DNA of 64,000 nucleotides, from positions 992,001 through 1,056,000 of the forward strand of contig NZ_LQBO01000001.1 in assembly GCF_001507555.1 (NCBI RefSeq), given 5' to 3'. Below are positions 17,558-25,487 of this stretch, one piece after another; the stretch's first letter is position 1, and the number at the start of each line of letters is the position of its first letter. The stretch is from Thiomicrospira sp. XS5 (lineage in GTDB: Bacteria > Pseudomonadota > Gammaproteobacteria > Thiomicrospirales > Thiomicrospiraceae). Below the pieces are notes generated by a model. That model was not told the origin of the DNA, made no database searches, and saw only the letters and a program-made list of their open reading frames with translations. A program made the position numbers and the translations under genes.

Positions 17558-18793
17558 ATGAAACCGTTTCAGTTCCAAATCTTACACATCCTCGCGCCGC
17601 TGGGTGCAGCCGGGATGACCGCTTCGTTCTTTTTTGTCGTTAACTATATGACCGTCCATCCGGGCAATGCGTTTATCGATTTCAATACGTTACTCGCCCA
17701 TCATTTCGGTAAAACCGATGCATTGAATCTGTTGATTCAAACTTACATTGGCGGCATTGTTTTGTCCGCTTCCTTGCATTTCTTTTTACTGTTTCGTTGG
17801 TTCAGGGGCTTCAACCGCTTTCGACAGAGCGCCGAATACACCGCCTTGAAAGCGACCAATAAGGAAGTTCAGTTAATGGCGATTCCCTTGACCCTCACCA
17901 TGACCATGAATGTGCTGTTTATTCTCGGTGCTTTGTTTATTCCGGGCTTGTTTGACTCAGTGACCTGGATGGGCATGCAGGCACAACTGATCGACTTTTT
18001 GTTTGTCGGCGCCGGGGTGTACTTCATCGCCATGCTGGTCTTGGCGTTGAAAATCTTTTCGGTGTATTGGCTGCGTTTGGTACACGGCCATTTGGACTTC
18101 AGTGAAAATGCCAACCTGTCGCAATTAATCGCGATTTTCTCGTTTGCAATGATTGCGGTGGGGTTGGGCGCCTTAGGGTTTTCCAAAGTGCCGTGGATTG
18201 CCTTGATCGGCATGAGTTTGTCGTACATTGTGCTGGGGATGACGGCGATTTTGGCGGGTATCAAACTGGTGTTGGGTTTTAAATCCATGTTCAAACAAGG
18301 CATCTCGGCCGGAACATCCGTCACGTTGCTGTTGCCGGTGGTGATTATCGGTATGTTTGTGGTGGGCTTATACCGTGCAGATATCGCCAATATGCATGCC
18401 TTGCAGTTGGAGCGTAATGTCAATTATCACTTGCTGGTGTTCACGGTCGGGGCGGGCATTTCGGTGTTGGTCGGTTTGTTCGGGCTGATGGTGATGAAGC
18501 ACAGTGGCTTTTTCAAACAAATGGCTGAAAACAAGTTGGACGCCTCATCCTTCGCCATGGTGTGCCCAGGCTTTGGCTTTGAAGTGCAGTTGGTGCTGTG
18601 GTTGAATATCGGTTTGGTGTACTCAGGCCTGGTGGAATTCGGCAGTTCCGGTTATTTTGCCTTGTGGGTGCCGCTGATTCTGGTGCAATTAACCACCATC
18701 TATTTTCTGTTGCGTTTGCTGCGGATGCACCGTTTCCTCAAGTTTGAACGGGCACCGGTCAATAAGGCTTCCGGTTTTATGGTGACGAACTAA
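17558..18793 (+). CDS. Polytopic membrane protein, possibly TsoY-like
   Basis: 411 aa from the ATG at 17558 (AAGGAG six bases upstream); the frame is open 30 codons further but without a ribosome site. About ten hydrophobic segments run through the whole protein. A conserved-looking MVCPGFGFEV motif lies near residue 360. From memory it resembles proteins called TsoY family (seleno)protein, in which the cysteine can be selenocysteine; this identification is tentative, and tellurite/dicarboxylate-type carriers are an alternative. A folded leader precedes it and a terminator follows, so it is a single-gene unit. Substrate unknown. Confidence 0.6.
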   Translation: MKPFQFQILHILAPLGAAGMTASFFFVVNYMTVHPGNAFIDFNTLLAHHFGKTDALNLLIQTYIGGIVLSASLHFFLLFRWFRGFNRFRQSAEYTALKATNKEVQLMAIPLTLTMTMNVLFILGALFIPGLFDSVTWMGMQAQLIDFLFVGAGVYFIAMLVLALKIFSVYWLRLVHGHLDFSENANLSQLIAIFSFAMIAVGLGALGFSKVPWIALIGMSLSYIVLGMTAILAGIKLVLGFKSMFKQGISAGTSVTLLLPVVIIGMFVVGLYRADIANMHALQLERNVNYHLLVFTVGAGISVLVGLFGLMVMKHSGFFKQMAENKLDASSFAMVCPGFGFEVQLVLWLNIGLVYSGLVEFGSSGYFALWVPLILVQLTTIYFLLRLLRMHRFLKFERAPVNKASGFMVTN

Positions 18794-18837
18794 GCGCGGA
18801 TGGAAACAGCCGTTAACATTGGGTGGACTTAAAATGC

Positions 18838-18863
18838 AAAAAGCACCTGAAAAGGTGCTTTTT
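18838..18863. terminator. Bidirectional terminator
   Basis: AAAAAGCACCT/AGGTGCTTTTT stem with a short loop, between the convergent membrane-protein and DsrE-like genes. A and T runs on the two sides serve both strands. Confidence 0.88.
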
Positions 18864-18891
18864 GGTATCGGTTGAGCGGTTCCGTGATGGC

Positions 18892-19419
18892 TTACCAGAC
18901 CAACAGTTTATAGCCTTCTTCCTGCAATTCCATCAAGGCCGCGGCCCCCACTTCGGAATATTCCGCAAACGGGCGCATGTCCTTGTCGGTCCAATGCAGC
19001 GTGTTCATGGTGTTGCCGCAGGCAATCCAGCGCACATTGTAGTCTTTGGCGAAGCTGGCGACGCGTTCATACGTCAGTGGTTCCACTTCGCGTTGCGGTT
19101 TTTTCGCCAGCACATGAATGCCTGGGCCGATGGCGACCACGGCAATGTCCACATTATCGCCGTAGCGTTTAATCATCGCCTGGATGGAATTTAAAATGCT
19201 GTGCTGGTAGGCTGGGTCGGCTTTATTCCACATATAGACGGCATGATGTTCGGCCGGGTCGCCCGGAAAACGGTCAGACGGTGGATCCTGCAGTTCCGGC
19301 ACCGGCTTCAGTTTGCCGTCGTTTCCGGCGGAACCGTCTGCGGAGGCTTGCGCGCCCAACGCCAAGCACATCAGCAAGGCAAAAGGGATGAGTCGGTTGA
19401 GTTGCGTGTTTAATCGCAT
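18892..19419 (-). CDS. Secreted DsrE-family-like protein
   Basis: 175 aa from the ATG at 19417-19419, which has AGGAG upstream; an in-frame start 14 codons earlier lacks one. The N-terminus is a signal peptide ending near AQASA. The mature part resembles the DsrE/YchN fold: VDIAVVAIGPGIHVL strand-turn, a single conserved-type cysteine in WIACGNTM, and a C-terminal GYKLLVW. DsrE-like proteins carry sulfane sulfur, but secreted forms in sulfur oxidisers are little studied, so the role is inferred. Divergent from the BolA gene. Confidence 0.72.
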   Translation of the reverse strand: MRLNTQLNRLIPFALLMCLALGAQASADGSAGNDGKLKPVPELQDPPSDRFPGDPAEHHAVYMWNKADPAYQHSILNSIQAMIKRYGDNVDIAVVAIGPGIHVLAKKPQREVEPLTYERVASFAKDYNVRWIACGNTMNTLHWTDKDMRPFAEYSEVGAAALMELQEEGYKLLVW

Positions 19420-19504
19420 AGTGATCTCCTGATTCAATTCGAAAACCATTATACTCTTCATGATTCGGACAATCTGAAAGAGATATTTTATAGAGGATTA
19501 TAAG

Positions 19505-19810
19505 TTGAGCTTACAGACACAAATTGAAAACAAAGTGAAAGCCGCGTTTGATGTCACCTTTATGCAATTGGAAAACGAAAGCCACATGCATTCCGGCCCG
19601 GCAGACGAATCGCATTTCAAACTCACTTTGGTGGCGCCGGAATTCGACGGTTTGTCGAAAGTCAAACGCCATCAGGCGGTGTACAAAGCGCTGAGCGATG
19701 AAATGCCGCAATTTCATGCGCTGGCTTTGCATACCTTCAGTCCGGCGGAATGGGAAGCCCGCCCGGATGTCGCGGATTCGCCGCTTTGCAAGGGCGGCAG
19801 CAAAGCGTAA
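19505..19810 (+). CDS. BolA family protein
   Basis: 101 aa. It has the BolA signature with HAGP-like metal loop HMHSGPADESHFK and FHALALHTFSPAEW near the C-terminus. BolA proteins pair with monothiol glutaredoxins to handle [2Fe-2S] clusters. It starts with TTG at 19505, supported by GAGG about 8 bp upstream. A copy of CCAGGCCTGG (19817-19826) sits between its stop and the convergent esterase gene, and may serve as the terminator. Confidence 0.9.
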   Translation: MSLQTQIENKVKAAFDVTFMQLENESHMHSGPADESHFKLTLVAPEFDGLSKVKRHQAVYKALSDEMPQFHALALHTFSPAEWEARPDVADSPLCKGGSKA

Positions 19811-19838
19811 AAATTGCCAGGCCTGGCCGTTTTCAGGA

Positions 19839-20549
19839 TTACGCGGCTTTGGCCGGTTTTTGGGTAATGAGCTCTTCAATCAGCGGTTGCACGCGTTTGA
19901 GTATGGCCGGCTGAGCTTGGGCGTTGGGGTGCAATCCATCGTCTTGCGCCATGTCCGGGTCCATTACCACCGTTTCCAGAAAAAACGGGTCAAAGAGCAG
20001 TTGGTTGCGTTCGGCGACCTGTTGAAAGGTTTTTTGCAGTAACGCATCGTAGGCCGGGCCGTAATTGGTGGGCAGGCGAATGCCGAGCAATAACACTTCG
20101 GCGCCGGCCTGGCGGCTCATGTCTACCATCTGTTGCAGGTTGCGTTCGGTGGTTTGCAACACCTGGCCGCGCAAGGCATCGTTGGCGCCGAGTTCCAGTA
20201 TCACCCAATCCGGCTGATGCTGTTTCAGTAAGGCGGGTAAGCGGCTTTTGCCGCCGGAGGTGGTCTCGCCGCTGATGCTGGCGTTCACCACTTGAATGTT
20301 TCGGTTTTTTAACTCCTGTGTCAGCAGCGCCACCCAACCTTTTTCCACCGGCATGCCGTAAGCCGCACTCAAGCTGTCGCCCAAGACCAGAAGTGTGGGG
20401 TCGTTGGGGGCCGGTTTTGCTTGGGATTTTACCTCGGCTTGCGTTACACTTGAGTAACCAAACAGAACGGTCAGCGTCACCGTCAGAAACAAAAGAGAGC
20501 GAAGATGAAAGAAGAAGCCGTTTTGTGCTTGAAGGACGTGCATTACCAT
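19839..20549 (-). CDS. tesA: Periplasmic GDSL esterase / lysophospholipase (TesA-like)
   Basis: 236 aa SGNH hydrolase. The four blocks are visible: LVLGDSLSAAYG with the nucleophile serine, SGETTSGG, LELGANDALRG and DGLHPNAQAQ with catalytic Asp and His. A signal peptide ends near VTQA. It is divergent from ybbA-ybbP, the arrangement seen in E. coli, where TesA works with the YbbAP transporter. The chosen start overlaps the ybbA start by 45 bp; a TTG at 20490-20492 would avoid the overlap and still leave a signal peptide, so the start is uncertain. Confidence 0.9.
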   Translation of the reverse strand: MVMHVLQAQNGFFFHLRSLLFLTVTLTVLFGYSSVTQAEVKSQAKPAPNDPTLLVLGDSLSAAYGMPVEKGWVALLTQELKNRNIQVVNASISGETTSGGKSRLPALLKQHQPDWVILELGANDALRGQVLQTTERNLQQMVDMSRQAGAEVLLLGIRLPTNYGPAYDALLQKTFQQVAERNQLLFDPFFLETVVMDPDMAQDDGLHPNAQAQPAILKRVQPLIEELITQKPAKAA

Positions 20550-21182
20550 GTCTCGTCTGATGATGAAGAGTTATCTATCATAAAGGGCTGCGATTTGTCT
20601 GTCCAGCCGGGCGAGAAGCTGTCGATTGTCGGCCGTTCCGGTTCGGGAAAATCCACCTTATTGTCGTTGATGGCCGGGCTGGAATTGCCAACCGGTGGCG
20701 AAGTGCGTTTGTTCGATCAGGCGTTGAATCATCTTGATGAAGACCGTCGCGCGCAGTTGCGGGCCTTGCAGGTGGGGTTTGTTTTTCAGAACTTCCAGTT
20801 AATGCCGAGCATGACCGCGCTGGAAAATGTGTTGATGCCGCTGGAATTGTTTCAAGTCAGTGACGCCGATGACAAAGCCTTGCAGGCCTTGGATAAAGTC
20901 GGGTTGGGGCATCGTTTGTCGCATCGCCCGTCGGAGCTTTCCGGCGGGGAACAGCAGCGTGTGGCGCTGGCAAGAGCCTTTGTCACCGAGCCGAAAATCC
21001 TGTTTGCCGACGAACCCACCGGCAATCTCGACGAAACCACCGCAGAACAAGTTCAGGATTTGCTGTTTCAACTCAATGACGAATTACACACCACGCTGGT
21101 GCTGGTGACGCACGATTTGGATTTCGCCCGCCAGTGCGACCGGGCGCTGACGTTGCATAACGGACGGTTGCAAACGGTATGA
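20505..21182 (+). CDS. ybbA: ABC transporter ATPase YbbA
   Basis: 225 aa ATPase of the LolD/MacB class. Walker [10 protein letters not shown] is at 43-51, the signature is [15 protein letters not shown], and Walker B is [13 protein letters not shown]. It overlaps ybbP by 4 bp (ATGA), so translation is coupled. Divergent from tesA; together they form the YbbAP-TesA system, linked to removing hydrophobic or lysophospholipid-type molecules from the inner membrane in E. coli. A lipoprotein-release role (LolD) is less likely given the ybbP partner. Confidence 0.92.
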   Translation: MKEEAVLCLKDVHYHVSSDDEELSIIKGCDLSVQPGEKLSIVGRSGSGKSTLLSLMAGLELPTGGEVRLFDQALNHLDEDRRAQLRALQVGFVFQNFQLMPSMTALENVLMPLELFQVSDADDKALQALDKVGLGHRLSHRPSELSGGEQQRVALARAFVTEPKILFADEPTGNLDETTAEQVQDLLFQLNDELHTTLVLVTHDLDFARQCDRALTLHNGRLQTV

Positions 21183-23650
21183 AAGGTTACTGGCAAGATG
21201 CCTGGACCGCTTCGCTGTGGTTCTGGCGCGGACTGAAACGCGGCGATTGGGTGTGGCTGCTGTTGGCGGTGGTGATTGCCAGCGCCTCGGTGACCTTTGT
21301 GGAGCAGCTCGGCAAAACCGTTAAGGATTCCATGTTGCGTCAAGCCGCGAATGACTTGGGCGCGGATTACGTGTTGCGCAGTTCCCGGCCGATTGATGAC
21401 AAGTGGACAACGCTGGCCGATGAGCTGGATTTACAAACCGCGCAAACCGAAACGCTGGTGACCATGGCGCTGAGCGGCGAACGTTTTCAGTTGGTGCGTC
21501 TGAAAGGCGTGTCGCCGAATTATCCGTTACGCAATTATCAAAACCGCTTCCCGACGTTAACGCCGCCGGACAAAACCTCTGAACGGCCAAACGTCTGGGT
21601 GGAGTCGGCACTGATGCCGTTAATGCAATTGCAAGACGACAGCACTATTACGCTGGGGAAAACCGAATTTGCCTTGGGCGGTACCTTCCAGCCGTTGGGT
21701 GCGGCCGGAGGCATGGGCGCCTTTTCGCATCAAATGGTGATTCCGCTGGCGGATATGGCCGCCACGGAATTGAAAGGGCCGGGCAGTCGCGTGGAATACG
21801 AATTGGCTTTGATCGGAACACCGAATGCCATTGAGCGCTTTGCCGACGCCGTGGACGCGGAGCAGAACCCGCACCTTCAAAGTTTATCCGCCCAAGCACC
21901 ATCGCAGGATTTGGCGCAATCGCTGGACACGGCCTGGTTGTTTTTAGAATTGTCGGCCTTATCCGCCGTGTTGGTGGCGGGCTTGTCGATTCTGATTGCC
22001 AGCCGTTTTTATTTGCAGCGTTGGCAAAATTCCATCGCCCTGATGCGAGCCTTCGGCGCGCAACGCGCTCAGATGACCCGTTTGTTTGCGTTTCAGCTGA
22101 GCTGGTTGGCGATTATTGCCAGCGGTGTCGGTGTGGCGCTGGGCGCCGGTTTGTTTCAAGCCAGTTTGCCGTTGCTACGGGATTATTTCGATCCGCTGGT
22201 GCCGGCGTATCAACCGTCGATTTATGTGCACGGCTTTTTGATGGGCTTTCTGGTGCTGTGGAGCTTTGCCTGGCAGGCCTATCGCCATGCGGTCAGCACC
22301 TCGCCGATGCAGTTGTTGAAGAATTTATCGCGTCAGCCGCAAATGCGCCAATGGTTGGTCAGCCTGGGGTTGATTCTGCTGGTGGTGATGTTGATGACCG
22401 GCTATGTCTGGTGGGTGCTGGTCGGGCTGGTGGCGGCCGGTGTCGTATTGTATCTGGCCGCCTTGGGGTTGTTGCGCTTTGTCGGTTGGTTGCAGCATCG
22501 CAGCCACGGCTGGCTTAAACTGTCGTTGGCAGCTTTGTTGCGCGAGCCAGGCCTGGTGAAAATTCAGTTAATCTCAATGGGGCTGGTCTTGTTTGTATTG
22601 ATGTTAATGACTTTTGTGCGCCATGATTTGATGGCCAATTGGCAAGCGTCTTTGCCGGCCAATACGCCGGATACCTTTATCGTCAACGTGCAACCGGATC
22701 AAAAAGACACAGTGCAAACCGTGTTGAAAGGTGATGGTATTGAAACCAACTTGGTGCCGATGGCGCGAGGGCGCTTGGTCGCAGTGAACGACGAACCGGT
22801 TCGTGCGCAGGAACAGGAATCCAACCGGGCCAGACGCCTGTTGGAACGGGAATCGAATATCGCTGTGCTGGAAACCCCACCGGCTTACAATGAAATGCTG
22901 GCGGAAAGCGAACCGGAGCACGGTTTGCCGCAGGTGTCGCTGGAAGAAGGCATGGCCGAATTGTTCGGGTTGCAGTTGAACGATGTGCTGACCTTTAGTT
23001 TCAGTGGGCAGGATTGGCGTTATGAAGTGACCTCGATTCGCAAGGTGCAGTGGCAGAGTTTCCGTTTGAATTTCTTTTTCATTGTGCAACCGGAGACCGA
23101 CCGACTCTTGCCGATTTCCTATATCGGTAACTTTGCGCTGGCAGACCGTTCGGTGGACGTCAATGCATTGACCCAGCAATTGGCACAACAAGCACCGGGT
23201 GTTTTGCTGATTGATGCACGGCGCATTCTGACTCAGGTGCAGACCATTATGTCGCAAGCCAGTTGGGCGGTGTCCGGACTGTATGGCTTTACCTTGCTGG
23301 CGAGTTTGATTGTTTTGTTTACCGCCACCATGGCCAGTCAACAAACCCGTGTGCAAAGCTGGTTGCTGTTGCGGACCCTGGGGGCGACGCAACGCGACAT
23401 CACCAAAATCGGTTTGATGGAGTTCACTCTGCTCGGCGCCTTGGCCGGATTACTGGCGGCCACCTTCGCTCAACTCGCCGGTTTGGCGGTCAATCAATTC
23501 GTGCTGGAAGTGTCACCGGAATGGAATCCGGAATTGTGGGTGATCAGCGTGGTGAGCGGGGCGATGATTCTGTGGCTGATTGGCTGGCTGACGCAAAAAC
23601 GTTATTTGCGTTTATCGCCGCGCCGAATGGCCCAAAAGTGGTCGGATTGA
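21179..23650 (+). CDS. ybbP: FtsX-like ABC permease YbbP
   Basis: 823 aa. The layout is that of a 10-helix FtsX-type permease: helix 1 at about 20-40, a periplasmic domain (45-245), three helices (about 250-390), two extra helices in the middle, a second periplasmic domain (about 490-690), and three C-terminal helices from about 700. It overlaps ybbA by 4 bp. One CCAGGCCTGG copy lies inside the frame (22547-22556) and encodes Pro-Gly-Leu. Forms the membrane part of YbbAP. Confidence 0.9.
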   Translation: MKGYWQDAWTASLWFWRGLKRGDWVWLLLAVVIASASVTFVEQLGKTVKDSMLRQAANDLGADYVLRSSRPIDDKWTTLADELDLQTAQTETLVTMALSGERFQLVRLKGVSPNYPLRNYQNRFPTLTPPDKTSERPNVWVESALMPLMQLQDDSTITLGKTEFALGGTFQPLGAAGGMGAFSHQMVIPLADMAATELKGPGSRVEYELALIGTPNAIERFADAVDAEQNPHLQSLSAQAPSQDLAQSLDTAWLFLELSALSAVLVAGLSILIASRFYLQRWQNSIALMRAFGAQRAQMTRLFAFQLSWLAIIASGVGVALGAGLFQASLPLLRDYFDPLVPAYQPSIYVHGFLMGFLVLWSFAWQAYRHAVSTSPMQLLKNLSRQPQMRQWLVSLGLILLVVMLMTGYVWWVLVGLVAAGVVLYLAALGLLRFVGWLQHRSHGWLKLSLAALLREPGLVKIQLISMGLVLFVLMLMTFVRHDLMANWQASLPANTPDTFIVNVQPDQKDTVQTVLKGDGIETNLVPMARGRLVAVNDEPVRAQEQESNRARRLLERESNIAVLETPPAYNEMLAESEPEHGLPQVSLEEGMAELFGLQLNDVLTFSFSGQDWRYEVTSIRKVQWQSFRLNFFFIVQPETDRLLPISYIGNFALADRSVDVNALTQQLAQQAPGVLLIDARRILTQVQTIMSQASWAVSGLYGFTLLASLIVLFTATMASQQTRVQSWLLLRTLGATQRDITKIGLMEFTLLGALAGLLAATFAQLAGLAVNQFVLEVSPEWNPELWVISVVSGAMILWLIGWLTQKRYLRLSPRRMAQKWSD

Positions 23651-23700
23651 TTTCAGCGTAAGCCCGCGTCGAATGCGGCCAGAAAGCGAGCACAAGGTGC

Positions 23701-23728
23701 TTGATTAAAATCCGAATCACTTTATAAT
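23701..23728 (+). promoter_or_regulatory. tRNA-Pro promoter
   Basis: -35 TTGATT (23701-23706), 16-bp spacer, perfect -10 TATAAT (23723-23728), 17 bp ahead of the tRNA. Confidence 0.8.
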
Positions 23729-23745
23729 GTGCGATTCAATGGTCT

Positions 23746-23822
23746 CGGGGCATGGCTCAGTCTGGTAGAGCACCGTCATGGGGTGGCGGGGGTCGCAGGT
23801 TCAAATCCTGCTGTCCCGACCA
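23746..23822 (+). tRNA. tRNA-Pro(GGG)
   Basis: 77 nt including an encoded CCA. The acceptor stem CGGGGCA pairs with TGTCCCG (one G-U), with discriminator A. The anticodon stem CCGTC/GGCGG encloses loop ATGGGGT, so the anticodon is GGG and reads CCC/CCU. The T-arm GCAGGTTCAAATCCTGC is standard. It is very like E. coli proL. AT-rich, atypical sequence begins directly after it. Confidence 0.96.
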
Positions 23823-24122
23823 ATTCAATTATGCAGTTTATACCTCTCTTTTTCCTCTTCTTTTTTAGACGAACTAATTGTCTCTTTCTTCAAATTGATT
23901 AACTTTTCGGTTTCAAAAACTCTAAAACATATATCAAAGAATAATGTTTTTTGGCTCTTTATGCGGTAGCCTTTAGTTCTATAAAGCTTAAATGAGCCTA
24001 AGAGAAATTCACCGATGCTGATCGTTCAATGAACGAAATTAAAATTAAACTAATTTAAGCCTAAGAGAAAAACCGTTCTAGTCTCAGCCTTTAGTGGTTG
24101 TTTAATTAAAAGGTAAACATTT
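23823..24122. other. AT-rich spacer downstream of tRNA-Pro
   Basis: 300 bp, clearly richer in A/T than the genes on the left, with no gene. It holds a 12-bp direct repeat GCCTAAGAGAAA (23996-24007 and 24059-24070) and two copies of GCCTTTAGT nearby. The repeats could be operators for the next gene or traces of insertion. No duplicate of the tRNA 3' end was found in the window. Confidence 0.5.
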
Positions 24123-25079
24123 ATGGAGAATGTTGTTTTTTTAGTCAATGAAGAGCCGTATTGTCTTTGGGATATAGATTTAAAAACAAAAAATACAAGC
24201 TTTATTGAAGGGGTTGATGTTGAGTATTTTGATTATTTAGTGATGTTGTATCTTGAATCTTCTGATTCTAAAAGAGCTTCCGTTGCAATAAAAACTTTGC
24301 AGCATCATGCTATGGAAACATTTTTTTCTTTACTAGGATGTTTTCTTCAAGCTCCCAATTGTGGGTATGCATGGATTGCTAAATGTAAAAATAGAGAACT
24401 TCGTGAGATGGTCAAAAACATAAACGCAGGAACTTTAAAACTCCATCCTTTCTTTAAAGTCGATAAAGTGTCTTGGAATGTTATAGCTGATTTAATTTTT
24501 CAAGAACTAAGTATAGGCTCTATAGAAAGTGACAAGTTAAAAGAAAATTTTGTTCGGTTGTGGAGTAATTTATCAAGAGAGTTTTTAGATAAAAATCAAA
24601 TAGATGAATACAACAGCATTAAGCATGGCTTTAGAGTTAGTGCGGGTGGTTTTATGTTGTCCTTTGGGTTGGAGAAGGAATATGGAGAGGCAGCTCCAGA
24701 AGAGGATATGACAACGATTGGTAGTTCAGAGCATGGATTAAGTTTTCTTAAGGTTGAGTCTCTTGGCCCAACGAAAGGTAATCGTAGCTTAAAAGTCAAG
24801 CAGGTTGCTTTGAATTGGAATTTGGATAAAAACGCCGTAATTGTTCAGTTAGTTACATTGTCAATAAAAAATATTGTCTCTCGTTTAAAAATAGTAAACG
24901 GTTTTGATGCTCAAAAATGCCAGTTTTTTTGTCCAGAAGATGAGTCTTTTTTTGAAAAACCATGGTGTAGTGGCGTTGGCGTTAATAATTTTGAGATGAG
25001 TGCGGTTCATGATGAGAACAATGCTGAAACTAGAACTACGAGAAAGGAATTGTTAAAAATTATTAATGATTTGTCTTAA
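24123..25079 (+). CDS. Orphan hypothetical protein in AT-rich insert
   Basis: 318 aa; I do not recognise a family. It has no signal peptide or membrane segment. Mixed helical content, with a motif YNSIKHGFRVSAGGF near residues 167-181 that recalls the N-x-x-K-H-G pattern of some HEPN-like helical domains (weak). The codons are strongly A/T-ending, unlike all other genes here. It lies 300 bp after a tRNA and is followed by decayed sequence, which points to horizontal transfer. AAAGG is about 8-12 bp upstream of the ATG. Function unknown. Confidence 0.75.
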   Translation: MENVVFLVNEEPYCLWDIDLKTKNTSFIEGVDVEYFDYLVMLYLESSDSKRASVAIKTLQHHAMETFFSLLGCFLQAPNCGYAWIAKCKNRELREMVKNINAGTLKLHPFFKVDKVSWNVIADLIFQELSIGSIESDKLKENFVRLWSNLSREFLDKNQIDEYNSIKHGFRVSAGGFMLSFGLEKEYGEAAPEEDMTTIGSSEHGLSFLKVESLGPTKGNRSLKVKQVALNWNLDKNAVIVQLVTLSIKNIVSRLKIVNGFDAQKCQFFCPEDESFFEKPWCSGVGVNNFEMSAVHDENNAETRTTRKELLKIINDLS

Positions 25080-25487
25080 TGAGCCAAGGTTGATATTTAG
25101 ATATATGGGGGTCAAAAAACAATTGGGTTTTTAATCACCTTTTGAATTAAATTATTCGATTTTGGAGTTAGTGGTGGAGCTTGTTAAGTCAATTGGCAAG
25201 TGCTGAACGTTTAATCAGAATGAATTAGTTTCGCAATTGCGTCAGGGGGATTCTATTAAGACGATTCAGGCTTTTTTGGCAATTTGAGCTCAATACATTG
25301 AGGTGTGCTGACCGCATGCTAATTGACCTGCGTTATTTAGAGAGCATTGAAAAACAAGAATAAAAAATACTAAGATCTATGTTGAATCAGTCTCGTTTGC
25401 TTAGAGTAGCTAAAAATGACCAGGTCTGGTGATTCTTTATTTTCCGTGTTGATTTTTAAGTTTGGCGAATTCGATTAAGCAATGTAT
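25080..25487. pseudogene. Decayed AT-rich sequence with a broken reading frame
   Basis: 408 bp without an intact gene. One frame near 25207-25284 reads 26 clean codons (from TFNQNELVSQLRQGDS) to a stop. A shifted frame near 25310-25363 continues with DRMLIDLRYLESIEKQE and a stop. This looks like a frameshifted small gene, but I cannot name its family. A one-mismatch copy of the palindrome, CCAGGTCTGG, marks the right end (25420-25429), where the sequence returns to native composition. Confidence 0.3.

Noticed and set aside
22604-23392. 262-codon open frame opposite ybbP
   Set aside because: Composition is typical of an antisense shadow (rich in H, Q, R); ybbP is complete and conserved on the other strand.
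24123-25079. HEPN or toxin assignment for the orphan protein
   Set aside because: Only one short motif hints at it and the catalytic R-x4-6-H pattern is not clear, so no function was given.
23823-25487. Integrated element with att repeats at tRNA-Pro
   Set aside because: No integrase and no second copy of the tRNA 3' end was found in the window, so only an AT-rich insert is claimed.
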